Origin: Jiangella gansuensis DSM 44835
Lineage (GTDB): Bacteria; Actinomycetota; Actinomycetes; Jiangellales; Jiangellaceae
Assembly (NCBI RefSeq): GCF_000515395.1
Contig: NZ_KI911782.1
Coordinates: forward strand, 4,742,070-4,806,069
Reading direction: 5' to 3'
DNA: 64,000 nucleotides
In this document: in pieces, positions 17,567 to 25,132 of the stretch
How positions within the stretch are numbered: the first letter of the stretch is position 1
Layout of the letters: each line of letters begins with the position of its first letter
The notes under the pieces: model-generated
What the model saw: the letters and a program-made list of their open reading frames with translations, nothing else
Databases searched by the model: none
Told to the model about the DNA's origin: nothing
Program-made: the position numbers and the translations under genes

Positions 17567-18754
17567 ATGACCTCGACCGTCCTCGTGCTGAACTGCGGCT
17601 CGTCGTCGATCAAGTACCAGTTGATCGACCCGTCCGGGCCGACCGTCCTGGCCAAGGGCATCGCCGAACGCATCGGCGAACCGGACGGACGAGTCCGGCA
17701 CGAAATCGGCGACGACGTCGACGAACGCGACGCCGAGCTGGCCGACCACGCCGCCGCCCTGGACGACATCGTCACGGCGTTCGACGCGACCGGCGGGCTG
17801 GCCGAGCGCGACCTCGCCGCCGTCGGACACCGGATCGTGCACGGCGGGGACCGGTTCTCCGAGCCCGTGCTGGTGGACGATGACGTCGAAGAGGTCATCG
17901 AGGAGCTGGCGCCGCTGGCCCCGCTGCACAATCCGCCCGGGCTGACCGCGCTGCGGCTGGCCCGGCGCGCGCTGCCGGACCTGCCGCACGTGGCGGTCTT
18001 CGACACCGCGTTCCACCAGAGCCTGCCGCCGTCGGCATACACGTACGCCCTGGACCGCGAGCTGGCCTCGACGCACCGGGTGCGCCGGTACGGTTTCCAC
18101 GGCACGTCGGTGTCCTACGTCAGCCGCGAAGCCGCTCGGTTGCTGGAGCTGAACCCGGACGATGCCAACCTCATCGTGCTGCACCTGGGCAACGGCGCGT
18201 CCGCGACCGCGGTGCGCGGCGGCCGCTCCGTCGACACGTCGATGGGGCTGACCCCGCTGGAGGGCTTGGTGATGGGCACCCGCGGCGGCGACGTCGACCC
18301 CGGGGTGCTCACATACCTGCACCGCGAGGCGGGGCTGTCGGTCGACGAGCTCGACGAGATGCTCAATCGCCGCAGCGGCATGCTGGGCCTCGCCGGCGCG
18401 AACGACATGCGCGAGGTGCACCGCCGCGCCCGCGCCGGCGACGAGTCCGCCCGGCTGGCCCGCGAGGTGTACTGCCACCGCATCCGTCGTTACGTGGGCG
18501 CCTACCTCGCCGTTCTCGGACACGCGCACGCCATCGTGTTCACCGCCGGTGTCGGCGAGAACGACTCCTGGGTGCGGTCGCACGCGCTGGCCGGGATGCG
18601 CCGCCTCGGCGTCGAGGTCGACCATGTCCGAAACTCCTTCGTCAGCAGCCGGGCGCACGTCATCTCCCCCGACGGCGCCGACGTCCGGGTGATGGTGGTG
18701 CCGACCAACGAGGAGCTGGAGATCGCGCGGCAGGCGGCCGAGCTCGTCGGCTGA
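17567..18754 (+). CDS. ackA: Acetate kinase
   Basis: Acetate kinase of 395 residues that makes ATP and acetate from acetyl phosphate, or the reverse. Hallmarks are LVLNCGSSSIKY at the start, FDTAFHQSLPP, YGFHGTSVSYVS, HLGNGASATAV, SMGLTPLEGLVMGTRGGDVDPG and FTAGVGEND. The ATG at 17567 has an AGGA ribosome site 15 bases upstream. It completes the AckA-Pta pathway with the upstream pta and can use or produce acetate linked to acetyl-CoA. Confidence 0.96.
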   Translation: MTSTVLVLNCGSSSIKYQLIDPSGPTVLAKGIAERIGEPDGRVRHEIGDDVDERDAELADHAAALDDIVTAFDATGGLAERDLAAVGHRIVHGGDRFSEPVLVDDDVEEVIEELAPLAPLHNPPGLTALRLARRALPDLPHVAVFDTAFHQSLPPSAYTYALDRELASTHRVRRYGFHGTSVSYVSREAARLLELNPDDANLIVLHLGNGASATAVRGGRSVDTSMGLTPLEGLVMGTRGGDVDPGVLTYLHREAGLSVDELDEMLNRRSGMLGLAGANDMREVHRRARAGDESARLAREVYCHRIRRYVGAYLAVLGHAHAIVFTAGVGENDSWVRSHALAGMRRLGVEVDHVRNSFVSSRAHVISPDGADVRVMVVPTNEELEIARQAAELVG

Positions 18755-18773
18755 CCGCCCCCGCCCCCAGCCC

Positions 18774-18845
18774 GTTGATCTTGGAGTTTCCGCGGATTCA
18801 CCGCCCGATTTGCCCGATTGATTCCGCGAGAACTCCAAGATCAAC
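18774..18845. repeat. Inverted repeat that contains a gene end
   Basis: GTTGATCTTGGAGTT at 18774-18788 is exactly complementary to 18831-18845. The match continues inward to CCGCGGA/TCCGCGA with small differences, and the centre is about 30 bases. It sits between convergent genes and could act as a terminator. The stop codon and last sixteen or so codons of the minus-strand gene (18798-20105) lie inside it, so the palindrome has become coding sequence. Confidence 0.8.
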
Positions 18846-20105
18846 CGGCTGGGCGCGGCGGATGCGGTAGCGCAGCACCAGGAACGGCAGGCCGAACACC
18901 GAGAACGCGTGGTCGGCACGCAGCTCGTCGCCGTCGGGGTACACGTCCAGCGTCTCGCCGAAGCCCGTCACCGCCAACGACGTCAGCTCGCCACGATCGT
19001 CGTCGACGAAGGTCAGGTAGTGACCCGGGTGTGCCAGGTCGCTGCCGCTGGTGAGGACGAGCCCGCCGCCGGCCCGGTTCCGCGGCTCCAGGGTGGCGGT
19101 GAAGTTCGACTCCGGCAGCGGGAATCCGACGCTGACGTAGCCGCGGCCGTCGTGGCGGTAGGTGGTGTAGACGCCGACGTAGATGGGCGCGTCGTCGTCG
19201 GCGTAGGAGCGGATCCAGCCCCGCACCAGCGGTGCGTCGTCACCGCGGTCGACGGTGTCGATGCGACTGACCACGCCGCGCAGCGCCTGCCGCTGGTTCA
19301 TCGGGACGTTGGCCTGGCCCAGTGGCCGGGCCATCAACGCGCTGTAGAGCAGGTAGCCCGGCCGAACCCACATCCGCCACTCCGGGACGATGTCGAGGGT
19401 GAACCGGGTGGTGTGCTCGTAGAACTCGCGCACGAGCGGATGGACGAAGGCCGGATCGAACTGCGGCCCGGCGAGGTCGGCCAGAGTGTCGACGATGCCG
19501 ACGTCACGGGCGTCGCGGGTGTAGGCGCCGCCGGTCCGGTCGGCCAGTTCACGCATGTAGTCGGTGCCGACGTAGCGCCCCCGCGCCGCTAGCGGGACGA
19601 CGAACGGCAGCGCACCCGCGTCGGCACGCTCGGCCAGCAGCGTCACCTGAGGGTTCCGGAACAGCGCCGCCGCGGTGACCCGGTAGGCGACGACGGCGGC
19701 CGCGGCGGCCACCGCCGGCGAACTGCCGTACCGCCCCAGCGCCCGGCCGGCGAGCAGCCCGACCACCGGCCCGAGCAGCACTTTCTGCGGCCGCACGCCG
19801 AGCGCACCCGCCACGGACCCGGCAGCCAGCGCCACCCGGGACGCCGGCTGCCGGGCGACGGCGCCCGCGACCCAGCCGGCCGGTGCCGCGATGGCAGCGC
19901 TGGCGAGGATCCGATGTGGGAGCACCGGGATCTCGTCCGGCCGCTGCCGTCGCCGCGCGACCAGCTCCGACGCGCCCAGGACAGCCGCGCCGGCCAGGGC
20001 GGCCAGGCCGGTTGAGCGCCGGCCCCGGCCGGCACCGAGGGCCGCGCCGGCCAGCGCTCCGAGCCCGGCGGCTGTCGTCACCTGCTCGACGAGCTTCGGC
20101 GCCAC
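18798..20105 (-). CDS. Unknown membrane-associated protein
   Basis: A 435-residue protein I do not recognise. Residues 1-150 are Ala/Gly/Val-rich with several hydrophobic stretches and [20 protein letters not shown] between them. Residues 165-420 form a soluble, aromatic-rich domain ([71 protein letters not shown]) that looks beta-rich. The last residues ([16 protein letters not shown]) are encoded by an inverted repeat, so the C-terminus may be recent. The start is a GTG after a CGGAGGTGAGC ribosome region. No operon partner is seen. Confidence 0.7.
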   Translation of the reverse strand: MAPKLVEQVTTAAGLGALAGAALGAGRGRRSTGLAALAGAAVLGASELVARRRQRPDEIPVLPHRILASAAIAAPAGWVAGAVARQPASRVALAAGSVAGALGVRPQKVLLGPVVGLLAGRALGRYGSSPAVAAAAAVVAYRVTAAALFRNPQVTLLAERADAGALPFVVPLAARGRYVGTDYMRELADRTGGAYTRDARDVGIVDTLADLAGPQFDPAFVHPLVREFYEHTTRFTLDIVPEWRMWVRPGYLLYSALMARPLGQANVPMNQRQALRGVVSRIDTVDRGDDAPLVRGWIRSYADDDAPIYVGVYTTYRHDGRGYVSVGFPLPESNFTATLEPRNRAGGGLVLTSGSDLAHPGHYLTFVDDDRGELTSLAVTGFGETLDVYPDGDELRADHAFSVFGLPFLVLRYRIRRAQPVDLGVLAESIGQIGR

Positions 20106-20246
20106 GGCTCACCTCCGACGGGTTCGGCTGCGGCCATGCTGTCACGCGTTGCGGTTCGCCGGCCGACCGGTGGCGCCCACCGGTTCGCACCAGTAGTCGG
20201 GCGGACGTGCGTTGACGTGGCGCGACGCCGGCCGGATAGTGGCCGC

Positions 20247-21089
20247 ATGGGCATCCGGGTCAGCGAGGAGCTGGTGCGCGGCTGGAGCGAGCTGCGCTAC
20301 GAACCGACCGCCAAGCGGGTCCGGGCCCGCGTCGGAGGGCAGACGTGGGTCGACTCCACCCGGGCCGTGCTCGTGTGGGAGCCGGGCCGCATCGTGCCCT
20401 CGTACGCCGTCCCGGACTCCGACATCGACGCCGACCTGCTGCCTGCGCTGCCCGGCGACGCCCCGTTCCACCCGGTGTCGGTGAGCGCCGGTGGTCCGCC
20501 GGTTCTCGACCCTCGAACGGAGTTCGCCGCCCACACGTGTGCCGGCGAGCCGCTGTCGCTGCGGCGACCGCAGCCAGACCGCGCCCTGGTGCTCGACGGC
20601 GCCGGCTTCCGGCCCGCGGACGCCGGCCTCGCGGATATGGTCGCCCTCGACTTCGCGATCTTCGACGAATGGCTGGAGGAGGACGAGCCGATCGTGGGCC
20701 ACCCGCGCGACCCGTTCAAGCGCATCGACGTGCGCCGGAGCGGACGGCGCGTGGTGGTCGGGGTCGGCGGCGTGACGCTGGCCGACTCCACCCGTGCCCA
20801 GGTGCTGTTCGAGACGTGGCTGCCACCGCGGTTCTACCTGCCCCGCGACGACGTCCGCATGGACCTGCTCGAGCCCAGCACCACCCGGACCACCTGCGCG
20901 TACAAGGGGCACGCGGCGTACTTCTCGGCCACCGTCGACGGACACACCCATCGCGACCTCGCCTGGACCTATGCGCATCCGCTGTCCGACGCCACGCAGG
21001 TCTGCGACCACGTCGCGTTCTTCAACGAGCGGGTCGACGTCAACCTCGACGGGGAACCGCTGAGTCGCCCGGTGACGCCTTGGTCGTGA
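20247..21089 (+). CDS. DUF427-domain protein, two copies of the domain
   Basis: A 280-residue cytoplasmic protein with two DUF427 units. The first is seen in KRVRARVGGQTWVDSTRAVLVWE and PSYAVPDSDI; the second in RRVVVGVGGVTLADSTRAQVLFE, FYLPRDDVRMDLLEPS, TTCAYKGHAAYFS and AWTYAHPL. The TCxYKGxAxY motif is typical. The DUF427 fold is a small beta barrel of unknown biochemical role. The last 50 bases overlap the end of the convergent kinase gene. Confidence 0.85.
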   Translation: MGIRVSEELVRGWSELRYEPTAKRVRARVGGQTWVDSTRAVLVWEPGRIVPSYAVPDSDIDADLLPALPGDAPFHPVSVSAGGPPVLDPRTEFAAHTCAGEPLSLRRPQPDRALVLDGAGFRPADAGLADMVALDFAIFDEWLEEDEPIVGHPRDPFKRIDVRRSGRRVVVGVGGVTLADSTRAQVLFETWLPPRFYLPRDDVRMDLLEPSTTRTTCAYKGHAAYFSATVDGHTHRDLAWTYAHPLSDATQVCDHVAFFNERVDVNLDGEPLSRPVTPWS

Positions 21090-21969
21090 CGATGCGCCGC
21101 CAGTGCCACGGGCGCTCGCCGGCTCGCCCGCGCAGGCAGGCGACGCGCCGGTCCGCTTCCGCCCGGGCGGCCGCGCCGCTGGCCGCGTGCTGCAACATGT
21201 ACGAGCAGGCGCGCAGCTCCCGGATGTCCCGCAGCGTCTCGTAACCGGCCCAGGCGGTGACGTCGTAGCCGTAGGCGTCGCAGAACTGCCGGTAGCCGAC
21301 GGCGTCGAGGGTGCCGAACGACGTCATACGCACCGCAGTGGACACCAGGTCCCACTCCGGCGGGCCGACGGAGAACCGCTCCAGGTCCACGATCCACGCG
21401 GTACCGGTGCCGTCGACGGCGACGTTGCCGGCCCAGGCGTCGCCGTGCACGACACCCGCGTCGCGGCCACCGGGCAGCTCGGCGTGCCTGGCCTCCAGGT
21501 CGTCGGCGTAGGCGAGCAACCAGGCGCGGTCGGCCGGCGACACCGTCGGCGCGGTGGCGATACGATCGCGCACGCGGACGAACGGCGCCAGCGGCGGCAG
21601 CCGGAAGTCCGCCGGCGGCTCCAGCGCGTGCACGCGCCGCAGGACCTCGGCCACCTGCAGGTTCTCCGCATCGTGGTGGTCGGGTAGCTCCACCCAGAAG
21701 GTGACGGGCGCGCCGTCGACCTCGACCGGCTGGGCCACCCCGGTCAGCGCCCGAACGGCCGGTAGCCCGGCGCGTTCCAGCCAGCGCGCGACCCGCACCT
21801 CGTTGCCGGCGGACCCGCGCTGTCCGGGCCGCCCGACCCGGGCGACCACGCCACCGCGCAACCGGTAGACGGAGTTTTCGGCCGAGCTCACCAGGCAGGC
21901 GCCGGCGGCGTCCAGGCCGGCGATGCGGCAGGCGCGGAGCAGAACGCGACCGGAGCCCTCCGCCGTCAC
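21040..21969 (-). CDS. Aminoglycoside phosphotransferase-fold kinase (APH family)
   Basis: A 309-residue kinase-like protein. The Brenner loop VVHGDAWAGNVAVD and the metal motif IVDLERFSVGPPEWDL are intact, and the N-lobe has SAENSVYRLRGGVVARVGRP. The substrate cannot be assigned: APH-fold enzymes also phosphorylate sugars, choline or proteins. The GTG start overlaps the stop of the XRE-TPR regulator gene (GTGA), so the two are surely co-translated. Such regulator-kinase pairs are common in actinomycetes. The 3' end overlaps the DUF427 gene by 50 bases. Confidence 0.88.
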   Translation of the reverse strand: MTAEGSGRVLLRACRIAGLDAAGACLVSSAENSVYRLRGGVVARVGRPGQRGSAGNEVRVARWLERAGLPAVRALTGVAQPVEVDGAPVTFWVELPDHHDAENLQVAEVLRRVHALEPPADFRLPPLAPFVRVRDRIATAPTVSPADRAWLLAYADDLEARHAELPGGRDAGVVHGDAWAGNVAVDGTGTAWIVDLERFSVGPPEWDLVSTAVRMTSFGTLDAVGYRQFCDAYGYDVTAWAGYETLRDIRELRACSYMLQHAASGAAARAEADRRVACLRGRAGERPWHWRRIVTTKASPGDSAVPRRG

Positions 21970-23405
21970 GACGCCAGGGCGGTGGTGAGGCGGTGCCGCA
22001 GCTCGGCCACCTCGGGGCGGTCGGCGTGCGCGCTCGCATAGTCGCGCAGCTCGGCGAGGTCCATCGCGGCTCGGCGGGAGTGCAACCGGCCGGCGTCGGC
22101 GACGGCGGCCAGGCCGATGTGGGCCGCCTGGTCCGGGTCGCCCGCCGCCATGGTGAGGGACGCCAGCTTGGTCTGCGACATCGCCCGCGACCGCACGTAG
22201 TCGGCGGTGTGCCCGTCGATCGCGGCGCGCAGCCGGCCAGCCGCGTCGGTGCGGTGCCCGAGGACCGACAGGTCGAACAGCGCGTGGCCGGTGTCGCCCG
22301 CATGCTGAGCGGCGTCGTAGTAGGCCATCCACGCCGGGTCGCCAGCCGGGTCGGACTCGGAGAACGCCTCGTCGGCCAGGCCGACCGCCCGCAGGGTCTC
22401 CTGCCGCCGGCCGAGCTTCGCCAGCGCCCTGGCCCGGGCGGTGTGCAGCATGGCCCGCTCGGTGGCGGTGAGCCGGTCGGCGCGGACCAGTGCGAGCTCG
22501 GCGTAGGTGAGGCCCAGGTCGGCTTCCCCGCGCCAGATCTCCTGCCTGGCCAGCGACGAGAGCACCTTGGCGCGCAGGTGCCAGCTACCGACCTCCTCCG
22601 AGCACGCGAGCGAGAACTTGAAGATCTGCCGGGCGTCGTCGTAGGCGCAGGCGTCGAAGGCCATGTGCGCGGTCGCATGGCCGAGCAGGCCGACCGCCTC
22701 GTGCAGCTCGACCCTGACCGGGCCGGAACTCTGCGCGTTGAGCAGCTGCGCGAACCACCGCAGTTGGGCGTTGGCGGCCTCGCGGACCCCGACACCGCCG
22801 TGGCTGTGGCCCCAGCTGATCAGCAGGTCGGCGGCGCCGCGCACCTGCTCGATCTCGTCGCGCCCCACCCGCTTCGGTGCGTCGCTGGGGCGCAGCGGCG
22901 CGAGCAGGTCGAGCAGCACGGACGGCGACGCCAGCGCACCGACCCCCACGAACGCGGCGCGCAGGAACTCCTGCCGCTTCACGTCCGGCCCACTCTCAGG
23001 GTGGACGGCGAGCAGCTCGCCCCGGTTCTCCGGCCGCCGGGTGTCGGTGAGCCGCCGGGTGTTGACGAAGCCCAGGTCACGATCAGAATCCACTCCGAGT
23101 ACCGCTCGGAGGGCTTCCCGGTAGTCCGCCTGAGGCCACCGGATGACGCCCCGCTCGAGCTTGCCGATGTAGTTGTCGTCCAGCTCGTGGACCCGCCCGG
23201 TGGTGCGGTGCAGATAGGCGTTGACCAGATCCGCGAGTTCCTGACGTGACATCGCGGCTCCGGGCACGTCAGGGGACGGCGAGCTCTCGCGGGCCTGACG
23301 CAGGTGCTCATTCGCTTCGCGCACGATGTCTCCACGTAAGCGGGGACGAACATATTGGCATTCTCGGCGGATTGCAGTCAGGAGTTCCGGAGGTTCCCGA
23401 ACCAT
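21966..23405 (-). CDS. XRE-type regulator with TPR-like C-terminal domain
   Basis: A 479-residue protein with an HTH-like N-terminal region (about 45-100; SRQELADLVNAYLHR, DDNYIGKLERGVIRWP), a linker, then helical TPR-like repeats from about 190 (ASPSVLLDLLAPL, VELHEAVGLLGHATAHMAF, YDDARQIFKFSLACSEEVG, WHLRAKVLSSLARQEIW). Streptomyces-type regulators of this design usually act near small DUF397-like or kinase genes. The ATG at 23405 was chosen for its GGAGGCG ribosome site. It overlaps the APH kinase downstream and is divergent from the 57-residue ORF, whose promoter it may control. Confidence 0.85.
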   Translation of the reverse strand: MVREPPELLTAIRRECQYVRPRLRGDIVREANEHLRQARESSPSPDVPGAAMSRQELADLVNAYLHRTTGRVHELDDNYIGKLERGVIRWPQADYREALRAVLGVDSDRDLGFVNTRRLTDTRRPENRGELLAVHPESGPDVKRQEFLRAAFVGVGALASPSVLLDLLAPLRPSDAPKRVGRDEIEQVRGAADLLISWGHSHGGVGVREAANAQLRWFAQLLNAQSSGPVRVELHEAVGLLGHATAHMAFDACAYDDARQIFKFSLACSEEVGSWHLRAKVLSSLARQEIWRGEADLGLTYAELALVRADRLTATERAMLHTARARALAKLGRRQETLRAVGLADEAFSESDPAGDPAWMAYYDAAQHAGDTGHALFDLSVLGHRTDAAGRLRAAIDGHTADYVRSRAMSQTKLASLTMAAGDPDQAAHIGLAAVADAGRLHSRRAAMDLAELRDYASAHADRPEVAELRHRLTTALAS

Positions 23406-23538
23406 CCCTACTCGCCTCCCCCGATGATCCCACCTCGATGCCCTACTGATCACCCAAATGAGACGAAATGATCGGAGCACGAGTCATGGCCGGTGCCTTA
23501 CTCCCGATTCGACACCGTTCATGGATGCCGTGACTTGA

Positions 23539-23578
23539 GGCGGGTTGCCGGAAGACCACCCCGACCCGGCAACCCGCC
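23539..23578. promoter_or_regulatory. Perfect 13-bp hairpin ahead of the 57-aa ORF
   Basis: GGCGGGTTGCCGG at 23539-23551 pairs exactly with 23566-23578 across a 14-base loop. It ends 12 bases before the GGAGAGG ribosome site of the small gene at 23608. It could be an attenuator, an RNA-stability stem or an operator; the sequence does not tell which. Confidence 0.55.
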
Positions 23579-23607
23579 GAAGAACCTCACGGAGAGGGTT
23601 GGCCATC

Positions 23608-23781
23608 ATGCTGCGCCGGGACACCGAATACGTTCTGACCTGGAACGCCGCCGACCACAGCTGGGAAGCTCGCCCCATCCGGCGTGAGGGTAGCCGCATC
23701 GTGCCGCTGGGCCCGGCCGCAGGGGAGGGCCGGGCCGCGGCGGTCGTTCCGGACGCCGCCCGCATCGGCTGGGACGACTGA
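23608..23781 (+). CDS. Small unknown protein, divergent from the XRE-TPR regulator
   Basis: A 57-residue soluble protein beginning MLRRDTEYVLTWNAADHSWE and ending AARIGWDD, acidic at the C-terminus. I recognise no family. The ATG has a clear GGAGAGG ribosome site 10 bases upstream, and ordinary codon use supports it as real. Its place next to a large XRE-TPR regulator recalls the small DUF397-type partners of such regulators, but the sequence itself does not show that similarity. Confidence 0.6.
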   Translation: MLRRDTEYVLTWNAADHSWEARPIRREGSRIVPLGPAAGEGRAAAVVPDAARIGWDD

Positions 23782-24232
23782 TCCTGACGGCAATTCCACC
23801 GCCATTCAGATTGACAATTGGTCCGAATTGTCACGCTTTTCCGCTGCTTCGCCACCGGCTTGCCGGACCGTCCCCAGCATGACATCGGTGCAATTCCACC
23901 GTATTGCCGGAAGAACTGACCGAACGGATGATTGCCGTATCCCGGCCTTCCGGTCGCGCTCCCGCCCGGTCCTTCCCGCGAGCGCCGCGCCCACCACGCC
24001 CCGAGGTTCCCTGAGTCGCCCCTGACGCCTGCGGGGGCACTCGTACGCCGAGGACCGTACGGCGAATGACGCCGCTGGGCTGACGACCTGCGTACGTCCG
24101 CGTCCATACCGTGATGCCACCGATCGACGCAGATCGGGCGGGCCGCCGGAGCGGCAACTCCGGCGGCCCGAGAAGCAGACCGGTCCAGTCCCGGACATCG
24201 GTTCAGGCGCTCCTCGCGAAGGATGGTAGATC
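23782..24232. other. Non-coding stretch, lower GC in its first part
   Basis: No gene is supported here. The first 160 bases are less GC-rich than the surroundings. They hold GCAATTCCACCG twice (near 23800 and 23890) and the inverted repeat GACAATT-6 nt-AATTGTC at 23813-23832. The second half has closely spaced CGTACG-type motifs (24050-24100) and a hairpin at 24140. The promoter of the DoxX-like gene should be here. Confidence 0.45.
24140..24169. repeat. 12-bp perfect hairpin upstream of the DoxX-like gene
   Basis: GGGCCGCCGGAG pairs exactly with CTCCGGCGGCCC across a six-base loop (24140-24151 and 24158-24169). The stem is very GC-rich and no T-tract follows. It lies 63 bases before the DoxX-like start and may insulate or attenuate it. 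Confidence 0.6.
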
Positions 24233-24754
24233 ATGCAGGCGACCACTCCCGGCCCTCGACAGACCCAGCCGGCCCCCGCGCGGCGGTCCCCCGCCGGACG
24301 ACCCGACCCGGCAGCGGCCATCACCCGGTGGCTGTCCCGGCACAGCGTCCAGGCGCTCCAGATCAGTCTCGGCCTCGTCTTCCTCGCCTTCGGCGTCCTG
24401 AAGTTCGTCCCGGGTGCCAGCCCGGCGGAAGCCCTGGTCGAGCGGACCATCGACACGCTCTCGCTCGGCCTGGTCAGTGGTCAGGCAGCGGTGGTCGTGA
24501 CCGCCGTCGTGGAGTGCTTCATCGGCCTCACCCTCATCACCGGTGTGCTGCTGCGGACCGGTCTGGTGGTGCTCGGCGGCGCCTTGATCGGCATCATGTC
24601 GCCGCTGGTGCTGTTCGCGGGTGACCTGTTCGCTGACGGGACACCCACGCTGGAAGCCCAGTACGTGGCCAAGGACATCGTGCTGGCCGCGGCCGCCCTC
24701 GTGGTGACCGCGAAGGCTCTCGGTGCCCGGATGACCCCCGAGCGAGCGGCCTGA
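24233..24754 (+). CDS. DoxX-like small membrane protein
   Basis: A 173-residue protein with a Pro-rich 30-residue N-terminus and four hydrophobic segments: LQISLGLVFLAFGVLKFVPG, AAVVVTAVVECFIGLTLITG, GLVVLGGALIGIMSPLVLFA and KDIVLAAAALVVTAKAL. The FGxLKF start of the first helix and the four-helix plan are typical of DoxX/DUF417-like proteins, some of which are parts of redox membrane systems. It stands alone; the partner is unknown. The start ATG follows GCGAAGGATGGTAGATC. Confidence 0.78.
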   Translation: MQATTPGPRQTQPAPARRSPAGRPDPAAAITRWLSRHSVQALQISLGLVFLAFGVLKFVPGASPAEALVERTIDTLSLGLVSGQAAVVVTAVVECFIGLTLITGVLLRTGLVVLGGALIGIMSPLVLFAGDLFADGTPTLEAQYVAKDIVLAAAALVVTAKALGARMTPERAA

Positions 24755-25132
24755 CGCCGCCGACGCCACTCACCCGCAGCGCCGGGCTCGCCACTCGCGA
24801 GCCCGGCGCTTCGTGTCGCGCTAGTCGACCGAGAGATCCCGAGTGCGACGCGGGCCGTTCGTCTGCGCATCGCCGCCAGCGGCCTCGGCCGCCGGCGCGC
24901 TACCGCCGACGGGTTCCGGCGCCTGCTCCGGCTGCGACAGGCCGAGGAGATAGCCCGCCCCCAGCGTCCTGAACACCATGCAGTCCACGGTTCCAGTCGC
25001 GTGACGACGACACATCGACCCAGCAGCGGATGAACCACGTACGCCGCTGGGCGTAGGGGTACTCCCGTACGGGTCCTCCCGGAGGCCCCGGACCGCTTCG
25101 TACGGAGGCCCCGCGACGCCGGCGCCGCGCGG
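24755..25132. other. Stretch with one doubtful small ORF
   Basis: This 378-base region between the DoxX-like gene and the amidohydrolase contains one plausible small minus-strand ORF (listed separately). Between 25036 and 25110 there are repeated CGTACG/CCGTACGG motifs like those upstream of the DoxX-like gene. Nothing else is supported. Confidence 0.4.
24821..24979 (-). CDS. Doubtful 52-residue protein
   Basis: The frame starts MVFRTLGAGYLLGLSQPEQA and ends in a polar Ala/Gly-rich tail. The short hydrophobic start looks like a small membrane-anchored protein. There is no strong ribosome site, and I know no homologue, so this is only a candidate. Confidence 0.25.
   Translation of the reverse strand: MVFRTLGAGYLLGLSQPEQAPEPVGGSAPAAEAAGGDAQTNGPRRTRDLSVD

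Noticed and set aside
23806-24456. Minus-strand frame across the gap before the DoxX-like gene
   Set aside because: It runs through the DoxX-like gene's N-terminus and has Arg/Gly/Ser-rich shadow composition and no ribosome site.
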